Shown here one piece after another: positions 1 through 9,300 of a DNA stretch of 64,000 bases. Under the pieces are notes generated by a model, which was given only the letters and a program-made list of their open reading frames with translations, did not search any database and was not told the origin of the DNA. This stretch comes from Pseudomonadota bacterium (GTDB lineage Bacteria; Pseudomonadota; Gammaproteobacteria; JAADHS01). Location of the stretch: NCBI GenBank assembly GCA_021821045.1, contig JAKACW010000011.1, positions 1 through 64,000 of the forward strand, written 5' to 3'. Numbering within the stretch: position 1 is the first letter of the stretch; each line of letters opens with the position of its first letter. A program made the position numbers and the translations under genes.

Positions 1-957
1 GCCGAAAACACCGCCGTTGCTGATGGTGAACGTGCCGCCGCTCAGGTCCTCGATGGTCAGTTTGCCGTCGCGCGCCTTGGTGCCGTATTCGGCGATCTGT
101 TTTTCGATCTCCGCCAGACTGAGCGCATCGGCATCGCGCACGACGGGCACAACGAGACCGCGCGGAGAACTGACCGCGATGCTGATGTCGTAGTAGCCAT
201 GATAGATGATGTCGGTGCCATCGACGGAGGCATTGACGACGGGGTATTTTTTCAAGGCTTCGACGCAGGCCTTGGTGAAAAAGGACATGAATCCGAGCTT
301 GACCCCGTGTTCGCGCTCGAACTGTTCCTTGTAACGCGCGCGAAGATCCATCACCGGTTTCATGTTGACCTCGTTAAAGGTCGTCAAAATGGCCGCGGTG
401 TTCTGGGCGTCTTTAAGGCGTTCGGCGATTCGAGCCCGCAAGCGAGTCATGGGTGCGCGTTTCTCGGGACGTCCGTTGCCCGTACTTATTTCTTGCGGCG
501 TCGCGGCTTGCACCGCCGGCTCGACCTTTTCCAGGTAGGCGACGACGTCGGCCTTTGTGATGCGGCCGGCTTTGCCCGTCGCGGGCACGCGTTCCGCCTC
601 GATCGCGTTTTCGCCAAGGATCTTGCGCACGGCGGGGCTGAGTTTGGCGGGCTCGGCGCTAGGTGTTGGCGCCGCAGCTCCCTTAGTGGGCGCGCGAGTC
701 GACTGCATGCTTGCCTTGGCCTCGGTGTCAATCACGGCGAGCGCCTGCTCGCTGGTCACGGTCGTGCCGTCGGTACATTTCACTTCCGTTAGAACGCCGT
801 TTTCCGGCGCATTGATTTCCAGCACGACTTTGTCGGTCTCGATCTCGACCAGAACTTCGCCGCGGCGCACGAAGTCCCCTTGGTTTTTTCGCCACTTCAA
901 CAGCGTACCCTCGCTGATGGATTCGGAAAACACCGGGACTTTGACGTCGATTAACAT
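1..957 (-). CDS. sucB: Dihydrolipoamide succinyltransferase (E2 of 2-oxoglutarate dehydrogenase), 3'-truncated by window edge
   Basis: E2 core of the 2-oxoglutarate dehydrogenase complex, which transfers succinyl groups from lipoamide to CoA in the TCA cycle. The visible 319 residues start at an ATG (LIDVKVPVFSES) 37 bp after sucA. An N-terminal lipoyl domain carries the lipoylation motif ETDKVVLEI (about residues 39-47). A peripheral subunit-binding domain follows (LSPAVRKILGEN, AGRITKADV), then the first half of the acyltransferase domain (MTRLRARIAERLK, FNEVNMKPVMDLR, SIAVSSPRGLVVPVV). The catalytic His and Asp lie beyond base 1, so the gene is cut by the window and not visibly broken. It is downstream of sucA on the same strand, as in classical suc operons. 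Confidence 0.96.
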   Translation of the reverse strand, partial: MLIDVKVPVFSESISEGTLLKWRKNQGDFVRRGEVLVEIETDKVVLEINAPENGVLTEVKCTDGTTVTSEQALAVIDTEAKASMQSTRAPTKGAAAPTPSAEPAKLSPAVRKILGENAIEAERVPATGKAGRITKADVVAYLEKVEPAVQAATPQEISTGNGRPEKRAPMTRLRARIAERLKDAQNTAAILTTFNEVNMKPVMDLRARYKEQFEREHGVKLGFMSFFTKACVEALKKYPVVNASVDGTDIIYHGYYDISIAVSSPRGLVVPVVRDADALSLAEIEKQIAEYGTKARDGKLTIEDLSGGTFTISNGGVFG

Positions 958-994
958 AGTTGCTCTCTCCCTGACCAACAATAGTCCAATAGAT

Positions 995-3826
995 CTAAAT
1001 ACTGAAGGCGTCTTCCACAAGTTGTCGTTGCTGTTCGAGGTGCTTCTTCAAGTAGCCCACCGCGGGCGACGCTGCGGCCGGGCGGCCGGCATAAAGCACC
1101 TTTTGCCTGGACGATGCGAGTTTGGCCAGGTACGGGTGCATAAACTGCCAGGCGCCCTGATTGTTGGGTTCCTCCTGGCACCACACAATCTTCTTCGCGT
1201 GTGAGTAGCGCTTGAGCACTTCCGTCAGCAGAGTCTCCGGGAACGGATACAGCTGCTCAACCCGGACGATGGCCGTGTCATGGCTCTCGAGACGTTTTCG
1301 CTCTTGGATCAGGTCGAAGTACACCTTGCCGCAGCACAAGACAACCCGGGTTACGCTCATGGGATCGGCGACTTCGTTATCGTCGAAAACGCACTGAAAG
1401 CCGCCGTCGCTGATATCGCTAAGCTGCGAAGTGGAGTCGCGATGACGCAGCAAGCTTTTGGGCGTCATGATGATCAGCGGTTTGCGGTACGGGCGCAGCA
1501 TCTGCCGGCGTAAAACGTGAAACATCTGCGCCGGAACGCTGGGCACAACGACCTGAATGTTTTCTTCGGCGCACAATTGCAGGTAGCGTTCGAGCCGCGC
1601 CGAGGAGTGTTCCGGTCCCTGGCCATCGAAGCCGTGGGGCAAGAACATGACCAAACCGCTCAAGCGGCTCCATTTCGATTCGCCTGAGCAGATGAATTGA
1701 TCGATGACCACCTGGGCGCCGTTGGCGAAATCGCCGAATTGCGCTTCCCATATGGTCAAGCAGCGCGGATCGGTCGCGCTGTAGCCGTACTCGAAGCCAA
1801 GCACGGCCTCTTCGGAGAGCAGCGAATCGATCACGATGAAGTAGGTATTCTCTTGGGCGAGCGTCTGCAACGGAGTGAACGGCTCGCCCGAATTTTGATC
1901 GTGCAGTACCGCGTGACGATGGAAAAACGTGCCGCGACCGCTGTCCTGGCCCGAAATGCGGACGGAAAAGCCGTCGCGCAACAGCGTGGCGTGGGCAAGT
2001 GTCTCGGCGAATCCCCAGTCGAGGCCCAACTCGCCGTTGGCCATCGCTTGCCGCTCTTCGATGATTTTGGCCACCCGCGGATGCAGCCGGAAGCCGTCGG
2101 GTATGGCGGTGAAGGCAGCGGTCAAATCGGCGATGACTTCGCGCGAAATGGTCGTCTTCACCGGGTAGTCCCAGGCGGTCTTGCGGTAGACCGACCAATC
2201 GACCATTTTTGGATTGGCCTCTTTCTTGACCTGAGGAGCCACGGTGATGCCCTGATCGAGCGCTTCGCGGTACGCCGTTTCGATGCGCTGAATTTCCTCG
2301 GCACCAATAACGCCCTGACTGACCAAACGCTCTGCATAGATCTTGGTGACGGAGTCGTGACGGCGGATTTTTTGGTACATCATGGGTTGGGTTGCGGCGG
2401 GCTCATCGGCCTCGCTGTGACCGTGGCGGCGGTAGCAAACCAAGTCGATGACGACGTCGCGGCGAAACTGACTGCGGAAATCGAAGGCGAGTTCCGTCGC
2501 GAACAAAACGGCTTCCGGATCGTCGCCATTGACGTGGATAATGGGCGCCTGAACCATGCGGGCGACCTCTGTGCAGTACGGTGTCGAGCGCGCGTCCAGC
2601 GGATTGCTGGTAGTGAACCCGATTTGGTTATTGATGATGACATGCACCGAGCCGCCGGTCTTGTAGCCGCGCGCTTGGGACATATTGAAGGACTCCATGA
2701 CCACGCCCTGACCGGCGAAAGCGGCGTCGCCATGGATCAATATCGGGAGCACCTTTCTACCCTCGCCGTCGTTTCGGCGCTGCTGACGCGCGCGAACGGA
2801 CCCTTCCACTACGGGGCTGATGATTTCCAGATGGGACGGGTTAAAGGACAGAGCCAAATGCACGGTATTGCCGGCGGTTTGAATGTCCGATGAAAAGCCT
2901 TGATGGTACTTTACGTCGCCGGAACCCTCGTTCGTGCTTGGGTCGAAGTAGCCTTCAAATTCTTGAAAGAGCACCGCGGGCGATTTGCCAAGCACATTGA
3001 TCAAAACATTCAGACGTCCGCGATGCGCCATGCCGAGAACGACTTCCTCGACGCCGTTCACGCCTGCGCGCTGAATCAGGCAGTCGAGGAGGGGAATAAC
3101 AGACTCGGCGCCCTCGACGGAGAAACGCTTTTGTCCCACATACTTGGTGTGCAGGTACTTCTCCAACCCCTCGGCCGCCGCGAGGCGCGCTAAAACTTCG
3201 CGCTTGCGCTCAGGGGTTAGGGTCAGTTTGCTGCGCGGACCTTCGAGGCGTTCCTGGAGCCAGCGCTTTTGCGACGTGCTGGTGATGTGCATGTACTCGG
3301 CGCCGATGTGCTCGCAGTAAGTCTCCTGAAGGTGAGACAGAATCTCGCGCAGCGTGGCGTGTTCCGGCCCGACTAGGGATCCGACGTTGAAAATCACATC
3401 CATGTCAGACTCGCTCAGCCCGTGGTACTGGGCCTGCAAGTCGGGTAGCGGTGGATTAGGATTCAATCCAAGAGGATCGATATTGGCGTCTTGATGGCCG
3501 CGGAAGCGATACGCGTTGATGATCTGGAGAATGGCAACCTGTTTGGTTTCGACCGAGGCGATAACTTGGGAGAAGTCCTGCTGTCGCAACTGGCGCGCAA
3601 GTTTGGATTGTTGAACGAACGCGTTGCGGATGGCGTCGTGATCGACGTCCTTCGCGCTGCCATTGCCTTTCGCAGCCGGCAGGCTGTCGAAAAAGCCGCG
3701 CCACTCTTCGCCGACGTCATCAGGATTGTGTAGATACGCAGCGTAGATGTCTTCGATAAATCCGGCGTTGCCGGCGAAGAGGTACGAATTGTCGAGAAAA
3801 TCTTGCCAACTAGTTTTTCGTTTCAC
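995..3826 (-). CDS. sucA: 2-oxoglutarate dehydrogenase E1 component
   Basis: Thiamine-diphosphate-dependent E1 subunit that decarboxylates 2-oxoglutarate and succinylates the E2 lipoyl domain. It has 943 residues, the usual length for bacterial SucA. The N-terminal E2-binding segment is present (WQDFLDNSYLFAGNAGFIE). The ThDP/Mg motif appears as HGDAAFAGQGVVMESFNMSQ followed by NNQIGFTTS. The C-terminal transketolase-like domain is complete (SGQDSGRGTFFHRHAVLHD, LSEEAVLGFEYGYS, PHGFDGQGPEHSSARLER). It is followed 37 bp later by sucB, so the two are probably co-transcribed. An 80-bp gap separates it from the PilZ gene upstream on the same strand. Confidence 0.98.
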   Translation of the reverse strand: MKRKTSWQDFLDNSYLFAGNAGFIEDIYAAYLHNPDDVGEEWRGFFDSLPAAKGNGSAKDVDHDAIRNAFVQQSKLARQLRQQDFSQVIASVETKQVAILQIINAYRFRGHQDANIDPLGLNPNPPLPDLQAQYHGLSESDMDVIFNVGSLVGPEHATLREILSHLQETYCEHIGAEYMHITSTSQKRWLQERLEGPRSKLTLTPERKREVLARLAAAEGLEKYLHTKYVGQKRFSVEGAESVIPLLDCLIQRAGVNGVEEVVLGMAHRGRLNVLINVLGKSPAVLFQEFEGYFDPSTNEGSGDVKYHQGFSSDIQTAGNTVHLALSFNPSHLEIISPVVEGSVRARQQRRNDGEGRKVLPILIHGDAAFAGQGVVMESFNMSQARGYKTGGSVHVIINNQIGFTTSNPLDARSTPYCTEVARMVQAPIIHVNGDDPEAVLFATELAFDFRSQFRRDVVIDLVCYRRHGHSEADEPAATQPMMYQKIRRHDSVTKIYAERLVSQGVIGAEEIQRIETAYREALDQGITVAPQVKKEANPKMVDWSVYRKTAWDYPVKTTISREVIADLTAAFTAIPDGFRLHPRVAKIIEERQAMANGELGLDWGFAETLAHATLLRDGFSVRISGQDSGRGTFFHRHAVLHDQNSGEPFTPLQTLAQENTYFIVIDSLLSEEAVLGFEYGYSATDPRCLTIWEAQFGDFANGAQVVIDQFICSGESKWSRLSGLVMFLPHGFDGQGPEHSSARLERYLQLCAEENIQVVVPSVPAQMFHVLRRQMLRPYRKPLIIMTPKSLLRHRDSTSQLSDISDGGFQCVFDDNEVADPMSVTRVVLCCGKVYFDLIQERKRLESHDTAIVRVEQLYPFPETLLTEVLKRYSHAKKIVWCQEEPNNQGAWQFMHPYLAKLASSRQKVLYAGRPAAASPAVGYLKKHLEQQRQLVEDAFSI

Positions 3827-3906
3827 GGTCGACTGCCTTGTCTTACCTTTTCCTGTCGAGGGGTCGTGCCCCTAGACTCCTTGGGCCCAGCGACTATACC
3901 CGTCGG

Positions 3907-5700
3907 TCAGATCGATGACCAAATGGATTCAAAACTCTTTGATTCAGCGGCCGTCGTTTCGTGTTCGCATACAAAGCGGAACTGCTTAAAGGTGGCGGTC
4001 AACTGGGACATGCCCTCAAGTTTGGCGGTTCGTTCTCCGGCTGCTGACTTCAACACGACGGCATCGCCGCTGCGGAACATTGTCGACGTGACCAAAGTGG
4101 CCGGTCGTTGCAGCGCGTCCACAGCCGGCAGTATAAGGCCGCGTGTGTAGGTGGTGCTACGTTGTTCGCTTGCGTCGACGAGTCTCACAGCCACGGACTC
4201 GGCGCCCGCGGCGAGAATTTCAACGCCCATTACCATCATGTCGCCGATGTTCTTCATCCAACGCACGACGCAGATGTTGTAGGCCTCACGATCGTCGTCG
4301 GACCCGCGCATGTACAGCAGTTCGCCGACTTTGAGATTGCCGGAGAGTTTCTGCTTCCACAGCAGGCAATAGCCGCCTGCGCTCTCGTTCGTGACATTGA
4401 AGGTCTGGATGTCAACGCTAGAGGGTGTCACGCGATTCAATTCCTGGCGTTTTTGAACGCGGCTGAACGAGCCATCTTTCTCATGGCGCAGTTCGGTCTG
4501 CGATGCGGCAGTGAAATCCCAGATCTCGGGATAGGCGCCGCTGCCGTCCGCGCCGACGATGGCTTGCGAAGTAAACGTCGACGATAAGTCCACGGAAAGC
4601 GGTTCGGCGCGGGAGCCGCGGCCGCGCTTGGCCCCGAGTCCGCGCAAGGCGTCGTGAATCGCGCTCAGTCCGATGATGACGCTGGTTTGGGCGCGGGTGC
4701 CGCGGCGTCTGAATGTGCGCTTGGACAGCGATCCCCAAGATAGCAGCATGCGCTTGACGGTGTCTTTGGACAGACGGCGGGCGCTGTCGCCGGTGGCTAT
4801 GGTGATGTGCTCGGCGCCGCCATGGCGTACGAGTTGTCTCACGTAAGTCGCCAGTTCAGTCGTATCCAAAACTAGGCAGTCACCGTGTTGGCCGGTGTAG
4901 TGGGCGTAGTAGGCGGGTGGACCGTCCATGGCCAAATTGACGGCGAAAAGGCCAGCCGACTCGTGATTGCCGTCGGATTGGGTCAACACGGCATAACCCG
5001 ACCAAAAACTCAGACATGCGCGTATGGCATCGACGTCATCTTGTGACAGTTGATATGGATTAACGAGCGCCAACAGCAGCTGTTGTTTGTAAAGATCATC
5101 GAGGTTGTCCGGTTGCAGAAACATATGCTGCAGATCGGACAGCGACGTGCGGTGTATGTTCGCGGCGCGTGCGAAGCCATAGAGTTTGTGGATGTCGAGC
5201 CATGTTCCTGTGGAATGGGGCGAGTAGGTTTGGTAGCAGTTGAATGCCAGCAGACTCAAATATTCTACGGCGCGGTACAAGGACCGCGCCATCAGGCGGT
5301 TGTCGGGGGAATGGGAGCGGCTGGAAAGCAGTGTTTCGACGATGATCTTATAGCCGCTCGCGTACTCGGCCGAAAGCTCGCGAACCAGTGCGGCGACTTT
5401 CGCGCTCTTTTGCGACAGCGGGAACGGGCTGCCAAGAAAGTGCTTGCGCAGGGATTTGACCACGTAATCCAACGGTTCAAATAGAAGCTCTAATACGGCG
5501 AAACGCTGGTCCGGCGGCAGATCCGTTCGGTTGATCTCATTCAATGCGCTATAGACCAGTCGGCTGGTCTCCCCGACATGGGCGCGGGGAAGCGCAGCAA
5601 TCCATGCTTCAACCTTTTTCGGTTGGGCATCGAAACTCTGTCCTTTGGTGAACGTCTGGGAGGGTATGGTTAACCCTAGGGGTGCCCACGTGTGCGCCAC
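3907..5700 (-). CDS. Large PilZ-domain protein, probable cyclic-di-GMP effector
   Basis: About 597 residues. The C-terminal third carries both halves of the PilZ signature: an RxxxR (RVQKR) and an (D/N)xSxxG box (NESAGG), which in this family contact cyclic di-GMP. The first 380 or so residues are largely helical-looking (e.g. YRAVEYLSLLAFNCYQTYSPH) and are not a domain I can name; similar two-part proteins occur in other gammaproteobacteria. No signal peptide or membrane segment is seen, so it is probably cytoplasmic. The start is the GTG at 5700, preceded by a strong purine-rich site (GAGGAAGGA); a second GTG at 5727 has no such site. It may respond to the GGDEF-EAL protein at 15.4 kb (inference). 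Confidence 0.75.
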   Translation of the reverse strand: MAHTWAPLGLTIPSQTFTKGQSFDAQPKKVEAWIAALPRAHVGETSRLVYSALNEINRTDLPPDQRFAVLELLFEPLDYVVKSLRKHFLGSPFPLSQKSAKVAALVRELSAEYASGYKIIVETLLSSRSHSPDNRLMARSLYRAVEYLSLLAFNCYQTYSPHSTGTWLDIHKLYGFARAANIHRTSLSDLQHMFLQPDNLDDLYKQQLLLALVNPYQLSQDDVDAIRACLSFWSGYAVLTQSDGNHESAGLFAVNLAMDGPPAYYAHYTGQHGDCLVLDTTELATYVRQLVRHGGAEHITIATGDSARRLSKDTVKRMLLSWGSLSKRTFRRRGTRAQTSVIIGLSAIHDALRGLGAKRGRGSRAEPLSVDLSSTFTSQAIVGADGSGAYPEIWDFTAASQTELRHEKDGSFSRVQKRQELNRVTPSSVDIQTFNVTNESAGGYCLLWKQKLSGNLKVGELLYMRGSDDDREAYNICVVRWMKNIGDMMVMGVEILAAGAESVAVRLVDASEQRSTTYTRGLILPAVDALQRPATLVTSTMFRSGDAVVLKSAAGERTAKLEGMSQLTATFKQFRFVCEHETTAAESKSFESIWSSI

Positions 5701-6350
5701 GTTCCTTCCTCGTCTTTTTGTTGTCACGACGCAGGACGAAAAATTTCTCGCCGGCGTTACCGTTAGTAATCGACTCCTTTCTATATAAGTTTAGTATCAT
5801 AATCAATCGACTAGTGTCCTTGATGGCAACTGGTGTCGAGCGCGAGAGCGGGCCTTCTCGGCGCGACCATCCTTGATCAGACATAGCGTGTGAGCAGCGC
5901 GCCCGGCGCCGGATTCCAAGCGCAGTTCGATCGCCATCGGAACTAAAATTGGCCATTTAAAGACCAAGGTGAAGGAGTCGGTGAGGCACGACGTCGGTGC
6001 CATTCGCGAGGCCTTATCTCGGTTTACTACTACTAACTATAAGAAAAATATGTAGTCGCGGGGCCGAAAAACCGTCAGGTATAATACGAGAACCGCTAAA
6101 CCCCCATGGTTTATGTGCTCAAGGCGGTCAGGAGACGACCGATAACCAACCCGAAGCGCCTGATTTGTCGGCAAATTAGCGCTCTGCGATTTTAAGGTTG
6201 TGTCCAAGAACGAAGAGAGCGCGAGCATGAGAGGGTTGGTGGCGCGATGGGTACCCTGATTGAGTCACGGCGTGTCCCGCTCGCGGGCGCAGTTATTGTT
6301 GCCGCTTGCGTGGCGAATCGAGCACAGAAGCACGGCCGGTGGAGCGCAGC
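5701..6350. other. Divergent intergenic region between the PilZ gene and the receiver-adaptor fusion gene
   Basis: About 650 bp with no convincing coding sequence on either strand; short open frames here lack start sites and family features. It must contain promoters for both flanking genes, which point away from each other. A perfect TATAAT at 6080-6085 on the plus strand is a possible -10 box, but no good -35 hexamer lies at the right distance. If used, it would give a leader of about 260 nt before the fusion gene. No known RNA family was recognised. Confidence 0.4.
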
Positions 6351-9300
6351 ATGAACTTTGACTCGTTATCAGACGTTAGCGATGGCGAGGAGAAGGGCGG
6401 CGCCGAATCACCCCGTTTGTGCCTGATCGAGGACGTCGTACATTCTTCGGGCAGCGATCGTGCGAGTTTGGAACGCCTGGGTTTTCGTGTCGATGCGTTC
6501 AGTGTAACGGACGACGCGCTTAACGCGATTTTGCGCGGGAACTATGATCTCGCCCTAGTGAACTTTGCCTCGCCAGCGCGGGGCATGGGTGGTCCAGAGC
6601 TCATTGGGTTGATTCGCGGTTGCGGTCACCCCGTGGTGAGCAGACTGCCTGTCGTGGCGGTGATCGGCGCGCGGCAAATAGCCCACGCGGCTAAAATTAT
6701 GGCGCTGGGCGTTGACGAGGTTGTCGCCGACCCGATCGATTTGGTGGATTTGAGTCAACGGGTGCGACGATTGGCCAGCCGCGGTGTCCAGCCGGCCGGC
6801 AAGGTCGTCGGCGCCGAGAGCAAATTTAGTGAAGGTCCAAGCGATACACATGCGCGGGAAGAATACGCGCTTGGAAATGAGCACAGTAGAGTCGGTCCCG
6901 CACGGCAATATGACAATGTGGTAATTGCCATGAAGCAAAAACAAAATTTGGCCCAAGGTTCGGGTGACGATTCGCTGTCAGGTGAAAAGCGGGGGTTATT
7001 GGAGCGCTGGGGCGACAAGATTCTGCAACGGCTGGCGAAAACGGCTGATGATACTCCGGCAGAGAACGTGACGTTTGCGGCGCCGCCGCCGGCGGCAACT
7101 GATCGCGAAAAAGCGATCTCGGATGCCCTGCGAAACCTCGGTCAACCGGCTTCACCCGCCGCAAAGACGTCTGCGCCGGTGCCGCCCGCAGTTCCCGCCA
7201 ATTCAATGTCCGCGGCGACACCTGCCGCGCGTGTTGCGCCCACCGCCCGGCCTAATCCGCGGCAGCCAGCGGCGGGCAATGGGCCAAAGCAAGGTTACGT
7301 GTCACCGGTAAAATGGCGCACGATGCCGCCGACGCTGGCCGGCGCTAAGCCCGCGCCGGCGCGCACGCCCGAATTGACCGGCGCCGGTGTGGCGACTCGC
7401 ACACCACAGAAGGCTGCGGCGGCCGCAGTCAGATCGCCGAGCGGAAGCGACGACGTCCGGCTCTCGCCGGCCGAAAAGAACAAAGTCTACGAGCGCGTGC
7501 GCAACCTGATTTCCACGGCGCGGGAAACCGCCGCGGACAAGACGCCGCGTAAGCGAGTGACTAAGACGTTAAAAGTGTGTTTTCTCGAAGACAGCTGCAC
7601 CTCCAGTCACGCCATTCGCGAAATGCTCGGCGAGTCCGGTCACGAAGTCGATCATTTTTCCCTGGCCGAAGAAGCACTGGATGCTCTGAAGGAAAAGGAA
7701 TACGACTTGTTGCTGGCGAGCGAAGTCGAAGCCGTCGGCGGAATGGATTGTCACGCGCTTATTAAAGCTGTCCGCAACGCGGCACAGGCCATTAAGCGAA
7801 ATTTGCCGATCATCGTGCTGACGGCCAAAGGCGACCGCGCAAACGTGCAGTCCTTCATCGCCGCAGGTGCAAATGAGGTGATCGTCAAGCCGGTGGACGG
7901 CAAGAAGCTTAACGACCAGATTCTCACCGTCGTCACCGTTCAGCGCATGCCGGTGCGCGGAGTGAAGAAATCGCTTTCAATCTGTTTCCTGGAAGACAGC
8001 TGCACGTCGAGTCACGCGATTCGCGAAATGCTGGGTGAAGCAGGGCACGAAGTGGACCATTTCTCCTCCGCCGAGGAAGCGCTCGATGCGGTTCTGGAAA
8101 AGGGCTATGACGTGCTGCTGGCCAGTCAGATCGTGGCCCTGGGCGGCATGGATTGCGAGGGTTTGGTGCGCACTTTGCGCAATTCATCCAATCCAGCGGC
8201 CCGCACCCTGCCCATCGTGGTGATAACCGCCAATTCCGATCCGAGCAATCTCGAAGCGTTCTACATGGCCGGCGCGAGCGACGTGGTGGTCAAGCCCATC
8301 GAGGGCAAGGAACTCAACGGGCGCATCCGCGAAGTCGTGCAAACGGTTCCGGCCCATGACTTGACTCCGCGGCCCCGACGCAATTTCCGCATCTGCTTTT
8401 TGGAAGACAGTTGCACGTCCAGCCACGCGATTCGCGAAATGCTCGGCAATGAAGGTCATGAGGTGGATCACTTCAATTCCGCCGAGGAAGCGCTCGATGC
8501 GATCATGGAAAAGGATTACGACTTGTTGCTGTCCAGTCAGATCGTGGCCCTGGGCGGCATGGATTGCGAGGGTTTGGTGAAAACCATTCGCGGCTCGAAA
8601 CAGCCGGCGAAGCGGCAACTTCCCATCGTGGTCATCACTGCAAACGCCGAGTCAGCCAACCTGGACACGTTTTTCAAGGCCGGTGCGAATGATGTCGTCG
8701 TCAAGCCGATCGAAGGCAAAGCTTTAAACGAGCGTATCCAACAGACAATCACGGCCAAAACCGAAGCGTTGCCGTTTACAGCGCCCACGCCGGCGCCGAA
8801 GAATCTCAAGGTCTGTTTCCTAGAGGACAGCTGCACGTCCAGCCATGCCATCCGTGAAATGTTGGGCGAGGCCGGGCATGAGGTCGATCATTTCTCGACC
8901 ATCGAGGAAGCGCTGGATGCGTTCCTCGAGAAGGACTATGACATTTTGCTTGCCAGCCAGATCCCGACTTTGGGCGGGATGGATACCGAGGGACTGATCA
9001 AGGAGATCCGCATCTCGAAGAAACCGGGCAAAGCGAAAAAGCCGATTGCGGTACTGACGACGGATACGTCCGCAGAAAATTTGAATGCATTCCGCGCGGC
9101 CGGGGCGAATGACGTAATGACCAAACCCGTCAAAGGCGATCTTGGCGAGCGACTGCGCGCCACCATCGAGAATCGCGGCAAAGCGGTCACTCGTCCCGCG
9201 CGGACGTCCGCCGCGCCGGCGGTCCCGCCGCCTGTGGTGGTGCCGAAGAACCTCAAAGTGTGCTTTCTTGAGGACAGCTGCACGTCCAGCCACGCCATCC

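Noticed and set aside
1697-2893. Long plus-strand frame of about 398 codons opposite sucA
   Set aside because: It lies wholly inside sucA on the opposite strand. The sucA protein is full-length with all its motifs, and the opposite frame has no family features or ribosome-binding site.
6086-6350. 6S-like or other structured small RNA before the fusion gene
   Set aside because: I could not identify the closing stems or conserved bulges of 6S RNA or another known family.
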